64,000 nt of DNA from Symsagittifera roscoffensis (lineage: Eukaryota > Xenacoelomorpha > Acoela > Convolutidae). The notes below the pieces were generated by a model, which had not been told where the DNA came from, ran no database searches, and saw nothing but the letters and a program-made list of their open reading frames with translations. Every line of letters starts with the position of its first letter. Positions within the stretch are counted from its first letter, which is position 1. Of this stretch, positions 1 to 9,674 are shown in pieces. The translations under genes were made by a program, and so were the position numbers. Location: contig NC_087062.1 in NCBI RefSeq assembly GCF_963678635.1, forward strand, positions 94,587,845-94,651,844, given 5' to 3'.

Positions 1-91
1 GGTCCACTATCCGCACCTGGAAGTCACCTTTCAACAAACTTTTTACTCGCCGGCCTGTTCGTAAACAGATTCTCATAATGCCTTTGAAACT

Positions 92-1273
92 TCACATTAC
101 TGAAGTATCAACTTTGCTCCTCCTCTCCAACCAACTCAGGCGAACACTCCTAAGAGTCTCTTTCAACGCCTTAAACGCTTCACGCGTTTGTCCGAGGACG
201 TGCTTGTCTTGAAACCCTTCCAGACCATTCTCTAACATCTCATTTTGGGCAAACTTCCTCAACTTGTTGCACTTCAAGTTTAGCCTTTTCCTTGCAGCAA
301 CCAATTCGTCAGTTCTCTTGTTTAGAACCTGACGATGTACACTTCTCCTTTCTTTAAATACCAAACGTTGTTCAGTATTTAAATACTCAAAGAATGTACC
401 CTCTTTTTCCTCAGGTTCCGGAACCGGTAACCTGGCATGGACATTGCACACCAACTCTTTAAGAGTTCTATTGAAGCTCTCAATGGAGTCAGTGTGGGAC
501 AAGCGGTTATCTGATGTTAGGAACGAGCGACCTTGGGCCAATTTCAGACAGGTATTGATTTTGGACCGTAGTCCAGGAGACTTCCTTTTTAAGCTTTTTC
601 TGAGAAAACGTTCACCGTCAAACGCCTTTTTGCCTGGTTCTTTCGGGGGTAAGACCACGCCTACAAGTTTAGGATGATCTGAGTGATGCCCGGTACTACC
701 TCCCCAGCTGGCTCTCATATCTCTCCAGACCGTGTTCCGATCGGACAAGATATAATCGATGACAGCACCTGAGCCTCTGGGGTGACGCCACGTTATAAGC
801 CTACTTAAAGGTTTCTTGAATAACGTGTTCACGATTTTTAAATCGTGTGTCGAACAAAACTCAAGCAATTTCTCACCGTTTGAGTTTGTTTCTTGGTCGG
901 CAGACCAGGCACCAGCTAGTGGTCTCATTTCGTTCAGTTGCTCCTTACTGATTCTCGCATTCAAATCACCAAATATCAGAGTATGAGATCCAACTTTATG
1001 GCTGGGGATGCCGTCTTTCATTACTCTGAAGAGATCAGCGTAGAAGCAATCAACCCGCTTTTCACCTTTCTCATCATCAGGGTGAGTGGAACTGTAACAA
1101 ACGACTGTTTTAAACGTTTCACTATTGATGCGACTACTCAACCAGGCTACCATAACTCGGTCACTTTGGCACCTATGCCTGGTTAGTTTCAGTTTCAACG
1201 AAACTGAGAGCAACCCCGTTTCTACCTTTCCTCTCGGGGTCGCTCGCGCACACAATAGTGTAGTTTCTACCAA
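92..1273 (-). pseudogene. APE endonuclease, C-terminal part and linker of LINE ORF
   Basis: Long open frame holding the beta-sandwich second half of the APE endonuclease: FGDLNARI, then ITWRHPRG, IDYILSDR and HHSDHPKLV, followed by a basic linker (KEPGKKAFDGERFLRKSLKRK) of the kind that precedes the reverse transcriptase in LINE polyproteins. The frame's first codons overlap the upstream frame (1173-1475) without matching the family, so the true protein would enter this frame at about 1180. It ends in TGA at 92-94 on the minus strand. Confidence 0.75.
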
Positions 1274-1475
1274 GATCAGAGACTCCGTCGCTATTTAAGC
1301 GGGTCTCGCATAAACCCAGGGCATCAAAATGCCGCTCAAGTATCAGCTGCTCTAACTCTCCTCCTTCCAACCCCCTTAGGGTCCTACAATTCCAATGTCC
1401 AAACTTCCACGGTTGCTGCCTAACTAAAACATTGTCTCGGGCCGGTCGCTCCTGTTTCCGATTGGTTTCTCTCAT
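1173..1475 (-). pseudogene. APE endonuclease, N-terminal part of LINE ORF
   Basis: About 100 codons starting MRETNRKQERPARDN, with WKFGHWNCRTLRG and ALGLCETRLNSDG, the first two catalytic blocks of APE-type endonucleases. The frame runs into a stop just after an NGVALSF block. Homology continues in the neighbouring frame at 92-1273, so this is one gene broken by a small indel. Confidence 0.75.
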
Positions 1476-1700
1476 TGGTTTGAATGTAGGTAGGATTTTT
1501 ACAGGTATGGCTTACTGGACCGTATTACCCAACCTCTGTTATTACACCGAGGAGGCGTTAAGCAAAATTCCTCACGGAAAAACGCCTGCAGTTTAGTAAT
1601 GATACCAATGGTAGATGTATCTTCCGACTCTCGCCGAGGTGAGATCGCTGATTACCGCAGATTGCCTGCGAACGACCCAATCCTAACGCGGGGAGGCACT
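1476..1700. other. probable 5' untranslated part of the LINE and junction to the Penelope relic
   Basis: No convincing coding sequence. The segment is more GC-rich than the AT-rich intergenic DNA further on, like the adjacent LINE body, so it is probably its 5' UTR. The border with the Penelope-like relic lies somewhere around 1690-1730 and shows no clear target duplication. Confidence 0.35.
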
Positions 1701-2250
1701 GCATATGAGAGTCAACTACATAATAACTTAAAAAAGCATGTATATACGGATGGCAAGCATGTTTTTAGTTATCTTGTTGCAAAAATGATTTGTGCTCCGG
1801 ATATTTGCCAAACCTTTGCAGTTTGGATTGCCTCGATCGAGATGGATTGCCTCGATACTGCATTGTAAAAAGGGTGTTGAGTCTTTCAACCATTCATCAT
1901 TTCTTCGTTCTGATGTCGTCACCTCTAAGTTAACTTTCCCTCAATGATCTTGTCAACAGTTTCAAACACTACCCTCTCCGACCGACTTTTCGAGTAATAT
2001 TTTTCAATCCATTGTTTCCTATTTTTCTCCGATGCCCGGTCAAACTTTTCCCCATATTAAGGTACTTCTAAAAACTCTATGGACCAACCGTTCAATAACG
2101 TCTTTTTTTGTATTGCAAGGGTGCGCAGCCTTCGGAAAAAGGCTGCGTACCCGTGCTTAGTCCTTCGGAAAAATTTCGGAATGGTGCCGGTATCAGTGGG
2201 TTTATGGTTTCATCTAAAGGTGACCATTTTTCCTGGGTCCACGTTAACAT

Positions 2251-2821
2251 TTAAATCCAAAAGGCCAAATTACCGTTACTATCAAGTTCTTCTATGGTGA
2301 ACTGCAAGTTGGGATGCAATTTAATGGCAGCCTCTAGGACTGCCCCAGGATTGGTCTTGACAGTTCTAACTATGTCGTCCATATATCTTAGAAAAACTTT
2401 AACACCATTCTCACTCCGGTCTGCTTCTTGTTGTGTTTTGCAAGTCATGCAATACCATACTGTTTCAGGGATGTTTGCGTATTTGGTTTCCAATATGCTA
2501 TCACTCCCTAATTGGCAACAACTCAAACAAGCTTCGCATTTTTCAACTTTAGCTCGTTTTGTCACCTTTTTCTGACATCCGGGGCCCGACTTCCTTGTTA
2601 TCCTCATTTAGCACAGTCAATTTTGGTACTTCTTTCATAAATGCAGGTTCGTATTCTATCAGCCAAAACTTGGCAGGCATTACTGGAAGGAAGGTGCCCA
2701 TTTCTAAACCTTCTTTTTGTACATACCACAAACCATTGCATTTACAGTGTACCTTACTCACTGTCAAATTTATTAGTTTCTCATAGTTTTGATGTTTTTT
2801 CCGGAGGATTGATGTGATCAT
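2251..2821 (-). pseudogene. PLE reverse transcriptase palm with YMDD and Cys-rich insertion
   Basis: Two overlapping minus frames (2549-2821 and 2251-2607) make up the catalytic half of the RT, with a frameshift near 2580. They carry LWYVQKEGLEMGTFLPVMPA (primer/template motif) and FLRYMDDIVRTVK (two catalytic Asp). Between these motifs is a stretch with CEAC, SCC and WYCMTC cysteine pairs. Downstream, LHPNLQFTIEELDSNGNLAF is the usual block after YxDD in Penelope RTs. Confidence 0.75.
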
Positions 2822-2829
2822 TTAATCAA

Positions 2830-3245
2830 ATGAGAAAAAATTGAAAGATTAATTATTGGTAGAACAATTTAGTGAGATAATGAATCTGACAGACAGCGTG
2901 ATCATAAAAATTGAAAAAGACATAAGCAAAGAATTACTCGCCATAAAAAAGAAAAACGAGATTAGCGAAGCGCTGTATACAAGGTTAAAATCAAAATGGG
3001 CGCAGCCGACTAGGCTATATGGTTTAGCAAAATTGCACAAACGAGGCACACCAGTTCGTCTCGTTAAAGGGCAAACATAGAAACGAAAGCCCCAAATGGC
3101 CAGGGAGATCTTCGAGAAAACAGAATTGAATTTTGATGAGAGTATAGTTGCCCTTGATGAAAAGAGTTTGCACACTAATATCCCGCTCAAGAAAGCTGTT
3201 GAAAAAGCCCTGAGGAGATTGTCTCATTTTCATTACTAAAAAAAC
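2830..3245 (+). pseudogene. PLE reverse transcriptase core, inverted segment
   Basis: On the plus strand this stretch reads a Penelope RT segment: a helix rich in Lys/Glu (KEDISKELLAIKKKNEI-like), SKWAQPTRLYGLAKLHK, PVRLVKG, then an in-frame TAG at 3078-3080, then IFEKTELNFDESIVALDEKS and LHTNIPLKKAVEKALRRL. The flanking PLE parts read on the minus strand, and this piece supplies exactly the missing middle. It is therefore an inverted internal segment, not an independent element. Confidence 0.75.
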
Positions 3246-3249
3246 CCAC

Positions 3250-3904
3250 CTCCTTATCAAGCGGCACTCCCACCAGGCCCTTGTCCTTCAAATGTTTTCT
3301 AGCTATTTCAACACATTTGTCAGAGGGGGTCTGTTTCACGTTCTTAGCATATCTCTTTCCAGCTGCTTCAGTCTCACAAAATGTTTCTCCGATTATTCTA
3401 TTAGCTTCAGTTCAGATATTAAACTATCAATATCCGCAAGGAAGTGAATTTCTTCGAATTTGTCTCGTAACGGACATTTTGGTCCAAAACTTTAAACTTC
3501 CCTCCCCACTGAGTCAAAATCACTTCATGTAAGCTTCTGACTGATCTATCATCCAAGTTTTTTAATTGTCTATCCTGTCTTTCCGAGAGTTTTTCAAGTT
3601 TTTTGTTGTGTCGGCTTATCAGTTTGTTGACAGTACACCTTGCATGCAGGTTTAGATAGAATATTACCGAAGGCCACCACTTTTCATTTATACCCCTTCT
3701 CGCTACCTCCCTTGCTTTCGCTATGTTCCCCGATGCTTTAATAATATCCGCGTTTGCCTGGCTTATCTCAGATCTAATGAGTCTTAATTGAAAGCTGTGC
3801 ACCGCTTGATCCGAAAGAAAAACACCGTTATCAGGCACGCGAAACTGTAAGAAATCTGGTATAATGTCGCTATCGAGACATTTTCTCAGAAATTTATTTC
3901 TCAA
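3250..3904 (-). pseudogene. PLE N-terminal domain fragment
   Basis: The open part (3419-3904) gives about 161 residues rich in basic and heptad-like sequence (LERKL/LSERQDRQLKN type). It starts with FLRKCLDSDIIPDFLQFRVP, a pattern typical of the region ahead of RT in Penelope-like proteins. Continuing the minus strand in a shifted frame below 3419 gives KCVEIARKHLKDKGLVGVPLDKEVGF, the conserved block just before RT core motif 1. The break at about 3245 is the inversion breakpoint. Confidence 0.65.
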
Positions 3905-4935
3905 GAAACTGCTATTAATTTTCTTTAAAGTTTTTTAAAAAAAAAAATAACCCAAGTTTTCCGTTTAGACTCAATCTAAGGAATGGTTGTGGTAGCCAAA
4001 TGCGTTCATTTCTTCTTTGCAAGACACAAGCAGAAGAGAAAAAACAGCCCTGGCAGTATCTTACCACTTATTGGTCGTTTGGCTTCAGCTGAAAATCCCC
4101 AGCCAGCACCTCTGCCCTACGCGCATTTGCCCGGCGGCGTCGCTGCGTTGGTTTCTTGATCTGGACCCGAATCTTTGAGAAAATGCATGTCAGGTGGTCT
4201 CGTTGGGAGAGGGCCATCCGTAGTCTATTTACACCAGTTCGCTTGACTGGTGTAGTTGGAGATAATCTCTGAGGATCGCAGGATTCTGTCTCTTGCTTCT
4301 CGAAAAAAGATTACCGGTTGTCTTTTTTGAGGAGTATTTCTATTTTCCGCAGAGCCTCAAAATTATCGGGAGTGCTCGTTCTTCTGCAGTTTTTTTGTTT
4401 TCGCTTCGAATGTTGATACGCCTGTAGCTCATCAAGAGGGCAGGGCGTATAGTGGTTAGTTCGATGGGATGATATGCGGTTGTTCAGGACATCGTGCTAG
4501 AGGATAATCTGCTTACTGGCCAGAGGTTGGTGTTCCAACAATACTCGCAAACTCTTCCCCTGTTCAAGATATTGGGGTTCAAAGAAAGGCCGGGGACTGC
4601 GTAGACCTTCCGCTCCCTCTCTCTCCCATCCTCTCGCTCAAGATCTTTCAGGCTGTGAAAAACGGAGTTGATAGCTACAATCATCGCCATTTGAACTCAA
4701 ACACTATTGACAGTATGAACAAGAAGCTGATCAAACCGATAGTTTTTTCAACCGATTGCTTAGGGTGCGCGTGCCCTAGCTTTGAGAGTTTTCTTATCAA
4801 CTCTGCGAGAAATGGGGCGTTTTTTCCGAGGAGTCCAGGCTAGGTAGTTTTCTTCAGCTCAAATTCTGCTTTTTGTTGTTGCTCTATCGTCTATTTGGAG
4901 ATAATCTCTGCTTTCAACAACTAAAGAGTCCTCAA
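3905..4935. other. unassigned AT/GC mixed segment
   Basis: I see no coding region I can defend. Short ORFs at 4484-4690 (minus) and 4655-4843 (plus) lack recognisable domains. The segment probably consists of decayed retroelement sequence, since both sides are, but this is inference. Confidence 0.3.
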
Positions 4936-5752
4936 TTTTTCTCGAGTTGCTATTTTTAGATTGGCCGGATGTTGAATACATGTTGGCAGTCTTCAATATT
5001 GGTGTCGCACTTGCTGCAGAGCTTCGATTCGAAGTTCGTTTTGAGTCGGTGCCCTCGTTTTGACTAGCTTGCAGGAGGAACCTGATTCGTGTTGACCCAG
5101 AACTCCTCTGTTATTCGGTTGTGCTGGCTGTTTGATCTTAATAAATGCAGATGTAAATCAGTGTCATTTTAACGTCACTATGGATGAATTTCGTGACTTT
5201 TTCATTGAAGTGGCTGGCAGTGTTGTCTTCGTGTCTCTGGCGGTAGTCTCGTTATCGATATATAATCTCCGATGGCTCTGTGAGATATCAAAAGCATTAT
5301 TCGTCTCGGCCCCCGTTAAGTCCTGAAAGCGCGCGGAGTGCGTTGTTTTTTTTTACCGTTGGGCTCATGCAAATTGTTGTTGTTGTGTTGTTGTGAATTT
5401 TCAGTAGGATACTGATGGAATGATATCCCCAAAGTTCTCAAAATTTTGTCCAGTTATTTCGGCACATGTTGCAGTCACAGAAGAGGACTCATGTGCACTT
5501 GTTTTGTTCTGAGAATTGATCGTCGAAAAACTTCCACATCATCTGTATCAATGTTCGCTTTAAGCCTCGCATTTCTCGAAATTCAATTTTCTGATTTAGT
5601 CGGTTTATTAGACGGCACGTCCTGAATGTATACTCTCCTCTAGCTTTTTCACTTCTGGTCTTGTTTAGGTTGAAAATTTCTTTCGTTCTTCCTGGACTTT
5701 TGCTATGTATTGACTGAAGGCCAACATGAATGATGGCGTACAGGTCCTCCAT
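4936..5752 (-). pseudogene. degenerate LINE C-terminal fragments
   Basis: Around 5070-4990 the minus strand reads a KLCSKCDTNIEDCQHVFNI stretch, which resembles the Cys/His motif after RT in several LINE families (C-x2-C followed by HVF). The open frame 5489-5752 (minus) reads FRTCRLINRLNQKIEF, resembling the C-terminal tail of CR1/Jockey-like polyproteins. Each is short and stops surround them. Assignment is by motif impression only. Confidence 0.35.
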
Positions 5753-6405
5753 CGCAATGCAGTTTGCGAAGTTTGCTTGTGTAATTGTTTCTATTTATTG
5801 AAAAGCAGGTTACCAGAAGGTCAAAAGTATCATAGTAACCGAGGTTACAGTCAGGAGTCCCTTCATCACGTATTCCAGTCAAAATCCTTGGAATTTTCTA
5901 GATATGGAAGTGATAATGATAAAAGAAGATGTCTAGTGTTGATGTCATTACAATTAAAATCGATACGGGTTACATTCGAAAAGCTAGTTTTGAAGAATTT
6001 TTTTTCGCTGTGGAGTCAAGGGAACGTTCACGCAGTCTTGTATAAGTATCTGTAGAACCGTAGCCTCCCATCAGGTTATTTTGTTTTGATTTTTTTTTCG
6101 GTTTATTTCGTGTTAGATTTGTCAATATGGTGAAGGACTAGTGTAGTAACTTCGACTATTATGATAGTTTCCGATTGAATTTAGTGAAGAAATGGTAAAA
6201 ATGGATAGCGATGCAACAATAAGTCAGACGTTGTTTTAACGTTTCATGTTAACGTAAATTGCGCTATTTCGTTCATTTTTATTCCGTTTTTTATTGCTTA
6301 CGATTATTGTTGTTTTTCAGTAATTCTGATGATGCCGTATTTAACGAAAACATTCAAAGTATTGATACTTGTTTTTCTCACCGAAAATATTAAAAGTTAA
6401 GAATG
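5753..6405. other. AT-rich stretch without recognisable gene
   Basis: The ORF at 5726-6055 has no domain I recognise and overlaps the LINE-like fragment on the other strand. The rest is AT-rich and may include the promoter or 5' UTR of the CEP350 gene, but no defined motif supports that. Confidence 0.3.
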
Positions 6406-6416
6406 CTTTTCACTTA

Positions 6417-6524
6417 AGATATTAGAAAACATCAAAGTTTGACGCGTTTCGATTTTATTATCATCATCAGGACTGAAAATCAAAAAAGGAACTGATTATA
6501 AATACAGACACTAAACAATGACAG
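6417..6524 (+). repeat. left inverted arm of the PLE insertion
   Basis: Begins AGATATTAGAAAACATCAAA and ends ...CTAAACAATGACAG. Its reverse complement is found at 6811-6918 with two clear mismatches (for example T/G in the GATTTTAT[T/G]AT stretch). Read on the minus strand it contains the hammerhead-like core described separately. Confidence 0.85.
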
Positions 6525-6587
6525 AAACAACTTACTAGCTGATATACATCAAACATAGAAACAAGAAAATCCCGCGCCTGCCTCTGC

Positions 6588-6812
6588 TCACAGTTTCAGG
6601 GTCAAGTGTCGCTGCGCATACTCTTCTCTAGTATTTAGCTGCGGGTCCAGTTGTGCGATAAAGATAGCTTCCAAAGATAGTTTGTCGGAAAACCTCGTCT
6701 TATCAACGATCTTGCTCTTCACATCTTTCATATGACCGACACAATTCAGAAAATGCTCTCCTAGTGGAGATGTTCGCTTGAGATGCTCTGAGAGCCGAGT
6801 GGCAAAATGTCT
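6588..6812 (-). pseudogene. GIY-YIG endonuclease fragment (PLE C-terminus)
   Basis: 75 codons on the minus strand, ending in TGA at 6588-6590. The frame contains FATRLSEHLKRTSPLGEHF and LSLEAIFIAQLDPQLNTREE. This matches the C-terminal half of the GIY-YIG domains found in Penelope-like elements, including the Glu of LEA and the LN near the end. The GIY and YIG strands themselves are absent, cut off at the inverted arm. No start codon and no RT are attached, so this is a 5'-truncated copy. Confidence 0.65.
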
Positions 6813-6918
6813 GTCATTGTTTAGTGTCTGTATTTATAATCAGTTCCTTTTTTGATTTTCAGTTCTGATGATGATCATAAAATCGAAACGCGTCAAACTT
6901 TGATGTTTTCTAATATCT
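6811..6918 (-). repeat. right inverted arm of the PLE insertion
   Basis: Reverse-complement partner of 6417-6524, starting CTGTCATTGTTTAGTGTCTG and ending ...TTTTCTAATATCT on the plus strand. It directly abuts the 5' side of the GIY-YIG fragment. Confidence 0.85.
6865..6894 (+). ncRNA. hammerhead-ribozyme-like core (degenerate)
   Basis: CTGATGA (6865-6871), a 13-nt spacer, GAAA (6885-6888) and GTC (6892-6894) occur in the order of a hammerhead core, inside the right arm. A second copy is read on the minus strand from 6470 in the left arm. The GAAACGCGTC block resembles minimal hammerheads reported from Penelope-like elements. Stem II is weak: the bases flanking the spacer do not close (T opposite C) and only a GAT/ATC pairing is possible further in. 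Activity is doubtful. Confidence 0.35.
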
Positions 6919-7094
6919 AATGGATACAAAGTTTACCTCTTAGCGACTTTTCACTTAAGCTTCCCGAGGATTTCTTTTGTACAGTTTATGCGTTTTCTAC
7001 GAACTTTTTTTCAGATATTTTTGTCTATTATTTCGGCGCCATTAGGGCTTAGTTTTAAAACGTCGTTTTGTAATGCAAACGTTCATTTGAGTCA

Positions 7095-9674
7095 ATGGAG
7101 AAGTTAATGCGTCGGATTGAAGAGCAGAAGCAGGGAAAAAGTGCAACACCAGCAGGTATCTATTATATAGACAGAATTAGATAGAATTACTTTGTTCCCA
7201 TTGAATGCTAATTGAATCCTTGGCAGATATTCAAGAACTGCTAAAAAGAGATATTTCATGGGAGGAGACGAATGGTTTTCATGAAAATGGAACACATCAG
7301 GCTCAAACCAAAGTCAGGAAAGTTGCTCAAGGACCCGCACCACCGAATTACAAAGGTATAGTTTAAGTTATTAATAATGCTTGATGTGCGTGCGAAGGGT
7401 AAGATTGTTTTTGCTTATTTAATGCTTTTGTTTCAGGTTTTAGCAAAATTGAAGACATCAGTCATTTGAACGCAGCAGCAAGAACGAATCATCACCGTGA
7501 GCATTGCCTATTTATAACTGTTTTAGTTAAAACCTTGAAGTATACTGAAAGGGTTCGACTGAATCGTTTTAAATATCGTATGGTTGCAAAATAATCTAAT
7601 GAAATAACCCAATTCTTCAATTTGTGAACTTCATTTCGTGGTAGTTTTTATATGCCAATGAAGGAAAAACTGTTGTATGTTCCGCTTGCTTTGCCGAAAC
7701 TCCTATGCGAACTCCTTTTTATGCGTGAATTTTGTTGTTTAGCTCATTCAAATCAACAAAGGACTGAGAATGGTACCAGTGTAGCGTCGAAGAATGTAAC
7801 GAAGCGAAAACCGACCAAGCCCGTTGCAGTTGTCCGCAAAGTTGCGGTCTATAACGAAGAAGCGCATCAGAAAAATCCGACAATTCTAACCACCGATTCC
7901 TGGAAAACTGGATTCAAACCAACTGCATCAGGTTTCATATTTTAATCTTTCTGCCAATGAACTTCAATCGTCTAGCTTTGATATCGTATTCATCAAGCTA
8001 ATTTTGGAGCATCCTTTATCAAGCTACGATAAAACAATCTGAGATCTCATTGAAAGAGCTGAATTACCACCAAATTAAAAACCAGGATTTTCAGTAGCTT
8101 GTAAAGATGTTTTTTTTTAGTTGCCATCGCTTACGCGCGGTTCAAAAGGCGCTATAATTTAAGTTTTCGTTTGTTCTAGTAAAAAGTAGTCATCCCAATA
8201 CGGAAAAGGTAAAAATTGCCTCCGAACACCAATCAACAGCGGTTGCTGCATCCGTTCCATTGAAGGGGATGACTGTTGCAGCCAAGTCAGCTGGCAGCGT
8301 CACCTACCGTCACCCGAAAACAGAGGAAAAAGAACAAGAAGTGGCCTCCAGACCTCCCGTGTCAAAGACAGCGAGAGAAATATTGTCTGAGATCCAAGAT
8401 GAACAGAAAGGTGCGACCGCTCTCTTTGAATTAGTTGTCGAAAAAGTTGGACGGATTAAAATACCAAAACGAGATATCAATTTAGAATTTTTGGAGCTCC
8501 AGTGGCAACATTTTGTTCGGCATTTTTAGTGAGCATTGTAAGCTTGTAAATGTTTGAGGTTTTCGATAAATACAAGTATTTGAGATCGAGTTTTTTTTCG
8601 GTATTTTCTCTGCGCTCTGTAAGCCTGCAATTTTTGGAAGTTGATATGCGATGTCGTTTCAGTTATCTCGAAACAGTTGCTAGAAAGTAACGTGGCAGTA
8701 AAGCGCAAAGCGAAAGAGCCAGAGAAACAGGCAGCAGTCCAGCAGCATCAACATCCTCAGGAGCAAATAGTGAGCAAAGCTAAAACATACGACACGGACT
8801 CAATTAGACAGTACATGGCAAAGAAGCGACATCTGGATAAACTGAAAGATAGACAGAACCAAGAGGCGGAGAGACGGAGACGTGAGGAGAAGGAAAAGAG
8901 GCTAGAATATTGCTTGCTACTATCCTACTTAAATGATAAGGGAAAAATTTTGATCAAGGTTGTTTACTTGGGATGAAAATCAATTCAAGTCATAAAAAAG
9001 TTATTTTGAGGCCAGGTAATGGCAACGATATTGCATCAATCAGTGATTATTTGGTGCCAGTTAATTTCTCTTGAATATTATGGTAGATAAAAGTTCATCA
9101 TAAATAAGATCAGAGTTTGTTCAGACTTCGAGAGCTGGAGCGGAAACGAAGAGATGCGGCTTCCCGATCAGTGAAGAGACCTTTTCACCCCGAGATGAAC
9201 CCAACAGACTTTATGGGGAGTGAGCGAATTATAGGTAAAACTGTGTTTTTAATCGGCTCAATTGTAAAGATTTCCTTTTTCGAAGTAACTTATTTCACCT
9301 GCAAAGTATTCGATGTATGAATTAATACAGAATTTTGGTCTGCAAGTTTTAAAAATTGATCCAGTTTATTTTTCTGGTCTTAAAAAAACAGTCCAAAAAC
9401 AAATAGGTTGTAGGAATATTTTGTTTATGCACCAATGTTTCTCAGCGTTTGGGAATTAATGATTTTTTTGATGAAATTTTGATTTGAATTGAACCGTTCG
9501 GAGAGTAGTTTTTCGATAAAAATGGAGACATTTTAAATAGGAATGGAGTTGAACGGAGACGAAGACGATGGAACTGATGAGATGGATGGAGGTGGAGGAG
9601 GGTCAGAAGGTCATCATGATTCAAAACAGGAGACAGTAAAGCGAGCAAACAGATTTGACGCCAGACACATGGAG
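7095..9674 (+). CDS. CEP350: CEP350 exons 1-8 (N-terminal region)
   Basis: Small exons separated by introns of roughly 70-310 bp. Exon 1 starts MEKLMRRIEEQKQGKS. Exons 1-5 all end in phase 1. Exon 6 contains YDTDSIRQYMAKKRH followed by a run of Lys/Arg/Glu, a conserved N-terminal CEP350 motif. The end of exon 6 is uncertain: GTTGTT at 8959 keeps phase with an acceptor at 9113, while the better-looking GTGAGG at 8882 does not. Exon 7 continues with LRELERKRRDAASRS. Exon 8 is acidic and Gly-rich and ends HME at 9674 before GTATGT. Confidence 0.75.

Larger units (their letters stand above)
1..1475 (-). mobile_element. RTE-like non-LTR retrotransposon, 5' part (APE endonuclease), broken
   Basis: The minus strand encodes an endonuclease/exonuclease/phosphatase domain of the type found at the N-terminus of RTE-like LINEs; it nicks target DNA for reverse transcription. 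The first part (1475 down to about 1180) carries the WNCRTLRG and LCETRL motifs (catalytic Asn and Glu). The second part (about 1180 down to 92) carries GDLNARI, a TWRHPRGSGAVIDYIL block and the terminal SDH motif. The two parts are in different frames, so a frameshift lies near 1165-1185, and a stop is met at 92-94. All recognisable catalytic motifs are kept, but the ORF is split. The reverse transcriptase would lie beyond position 1, outside the window. Family placement as RTE-like comes from motif resemblance, not from a search. Confidence 0.8.
1728..3904 (-). mobile_element. Penelope-like retroelement (PLE) relic with internal inversion
   Basis: In minus-strand order, this is a decayed Penelope-type element. 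The N-terminal region (3904 to about 3419) has FLRKCLDSDIIPDFL. An LKDKGLVGVPLDKEVGF block follows (about 3320-3250). The RT core then lies inverted on the plus strand (about 2830-3245), with the PTRLYGLAKLHK and SLHTNIPLKKA motifs. The minus strand resumes with WYVQKEGLEMG (about 2730), FLRYMDDIVRTVK (about 2390), LHPNLQFTIEE, CAPLQYK and HRVFRST (about 2130-2050), and a degenerate LQYRG-like end near 1830. Frameshifts (about 2580, about 2250) and stops (3078-3080) show it is dead. No GIY-YIG endonuclease is recognisable beyond 1728. Confidence 0.8.
6406..6959 (-). mobile_element. Penelope-derived insertion with inverted arms and 13-bp target duplication
   Basis: CTTTTCACTTAAG occurs at 6406-6418 and again at 6947-6959, flanking a 528-bp insertion. 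Inside, the arm at 6417-6524 is repeated in inverted orientation at 6811-6918 (about 108 bp, two or three mismatches). Between the arms lies a GIY-YIG endonuclease fragment (6588-6812, minus). A 28-bp tail (6919-6946) separates the right arm from the target duplication. Inverted terminal repeats, a short tail, variable-length target duplications and a GIY-YIG domain are all known from Penelope-like elements. Confidence 0.75.
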
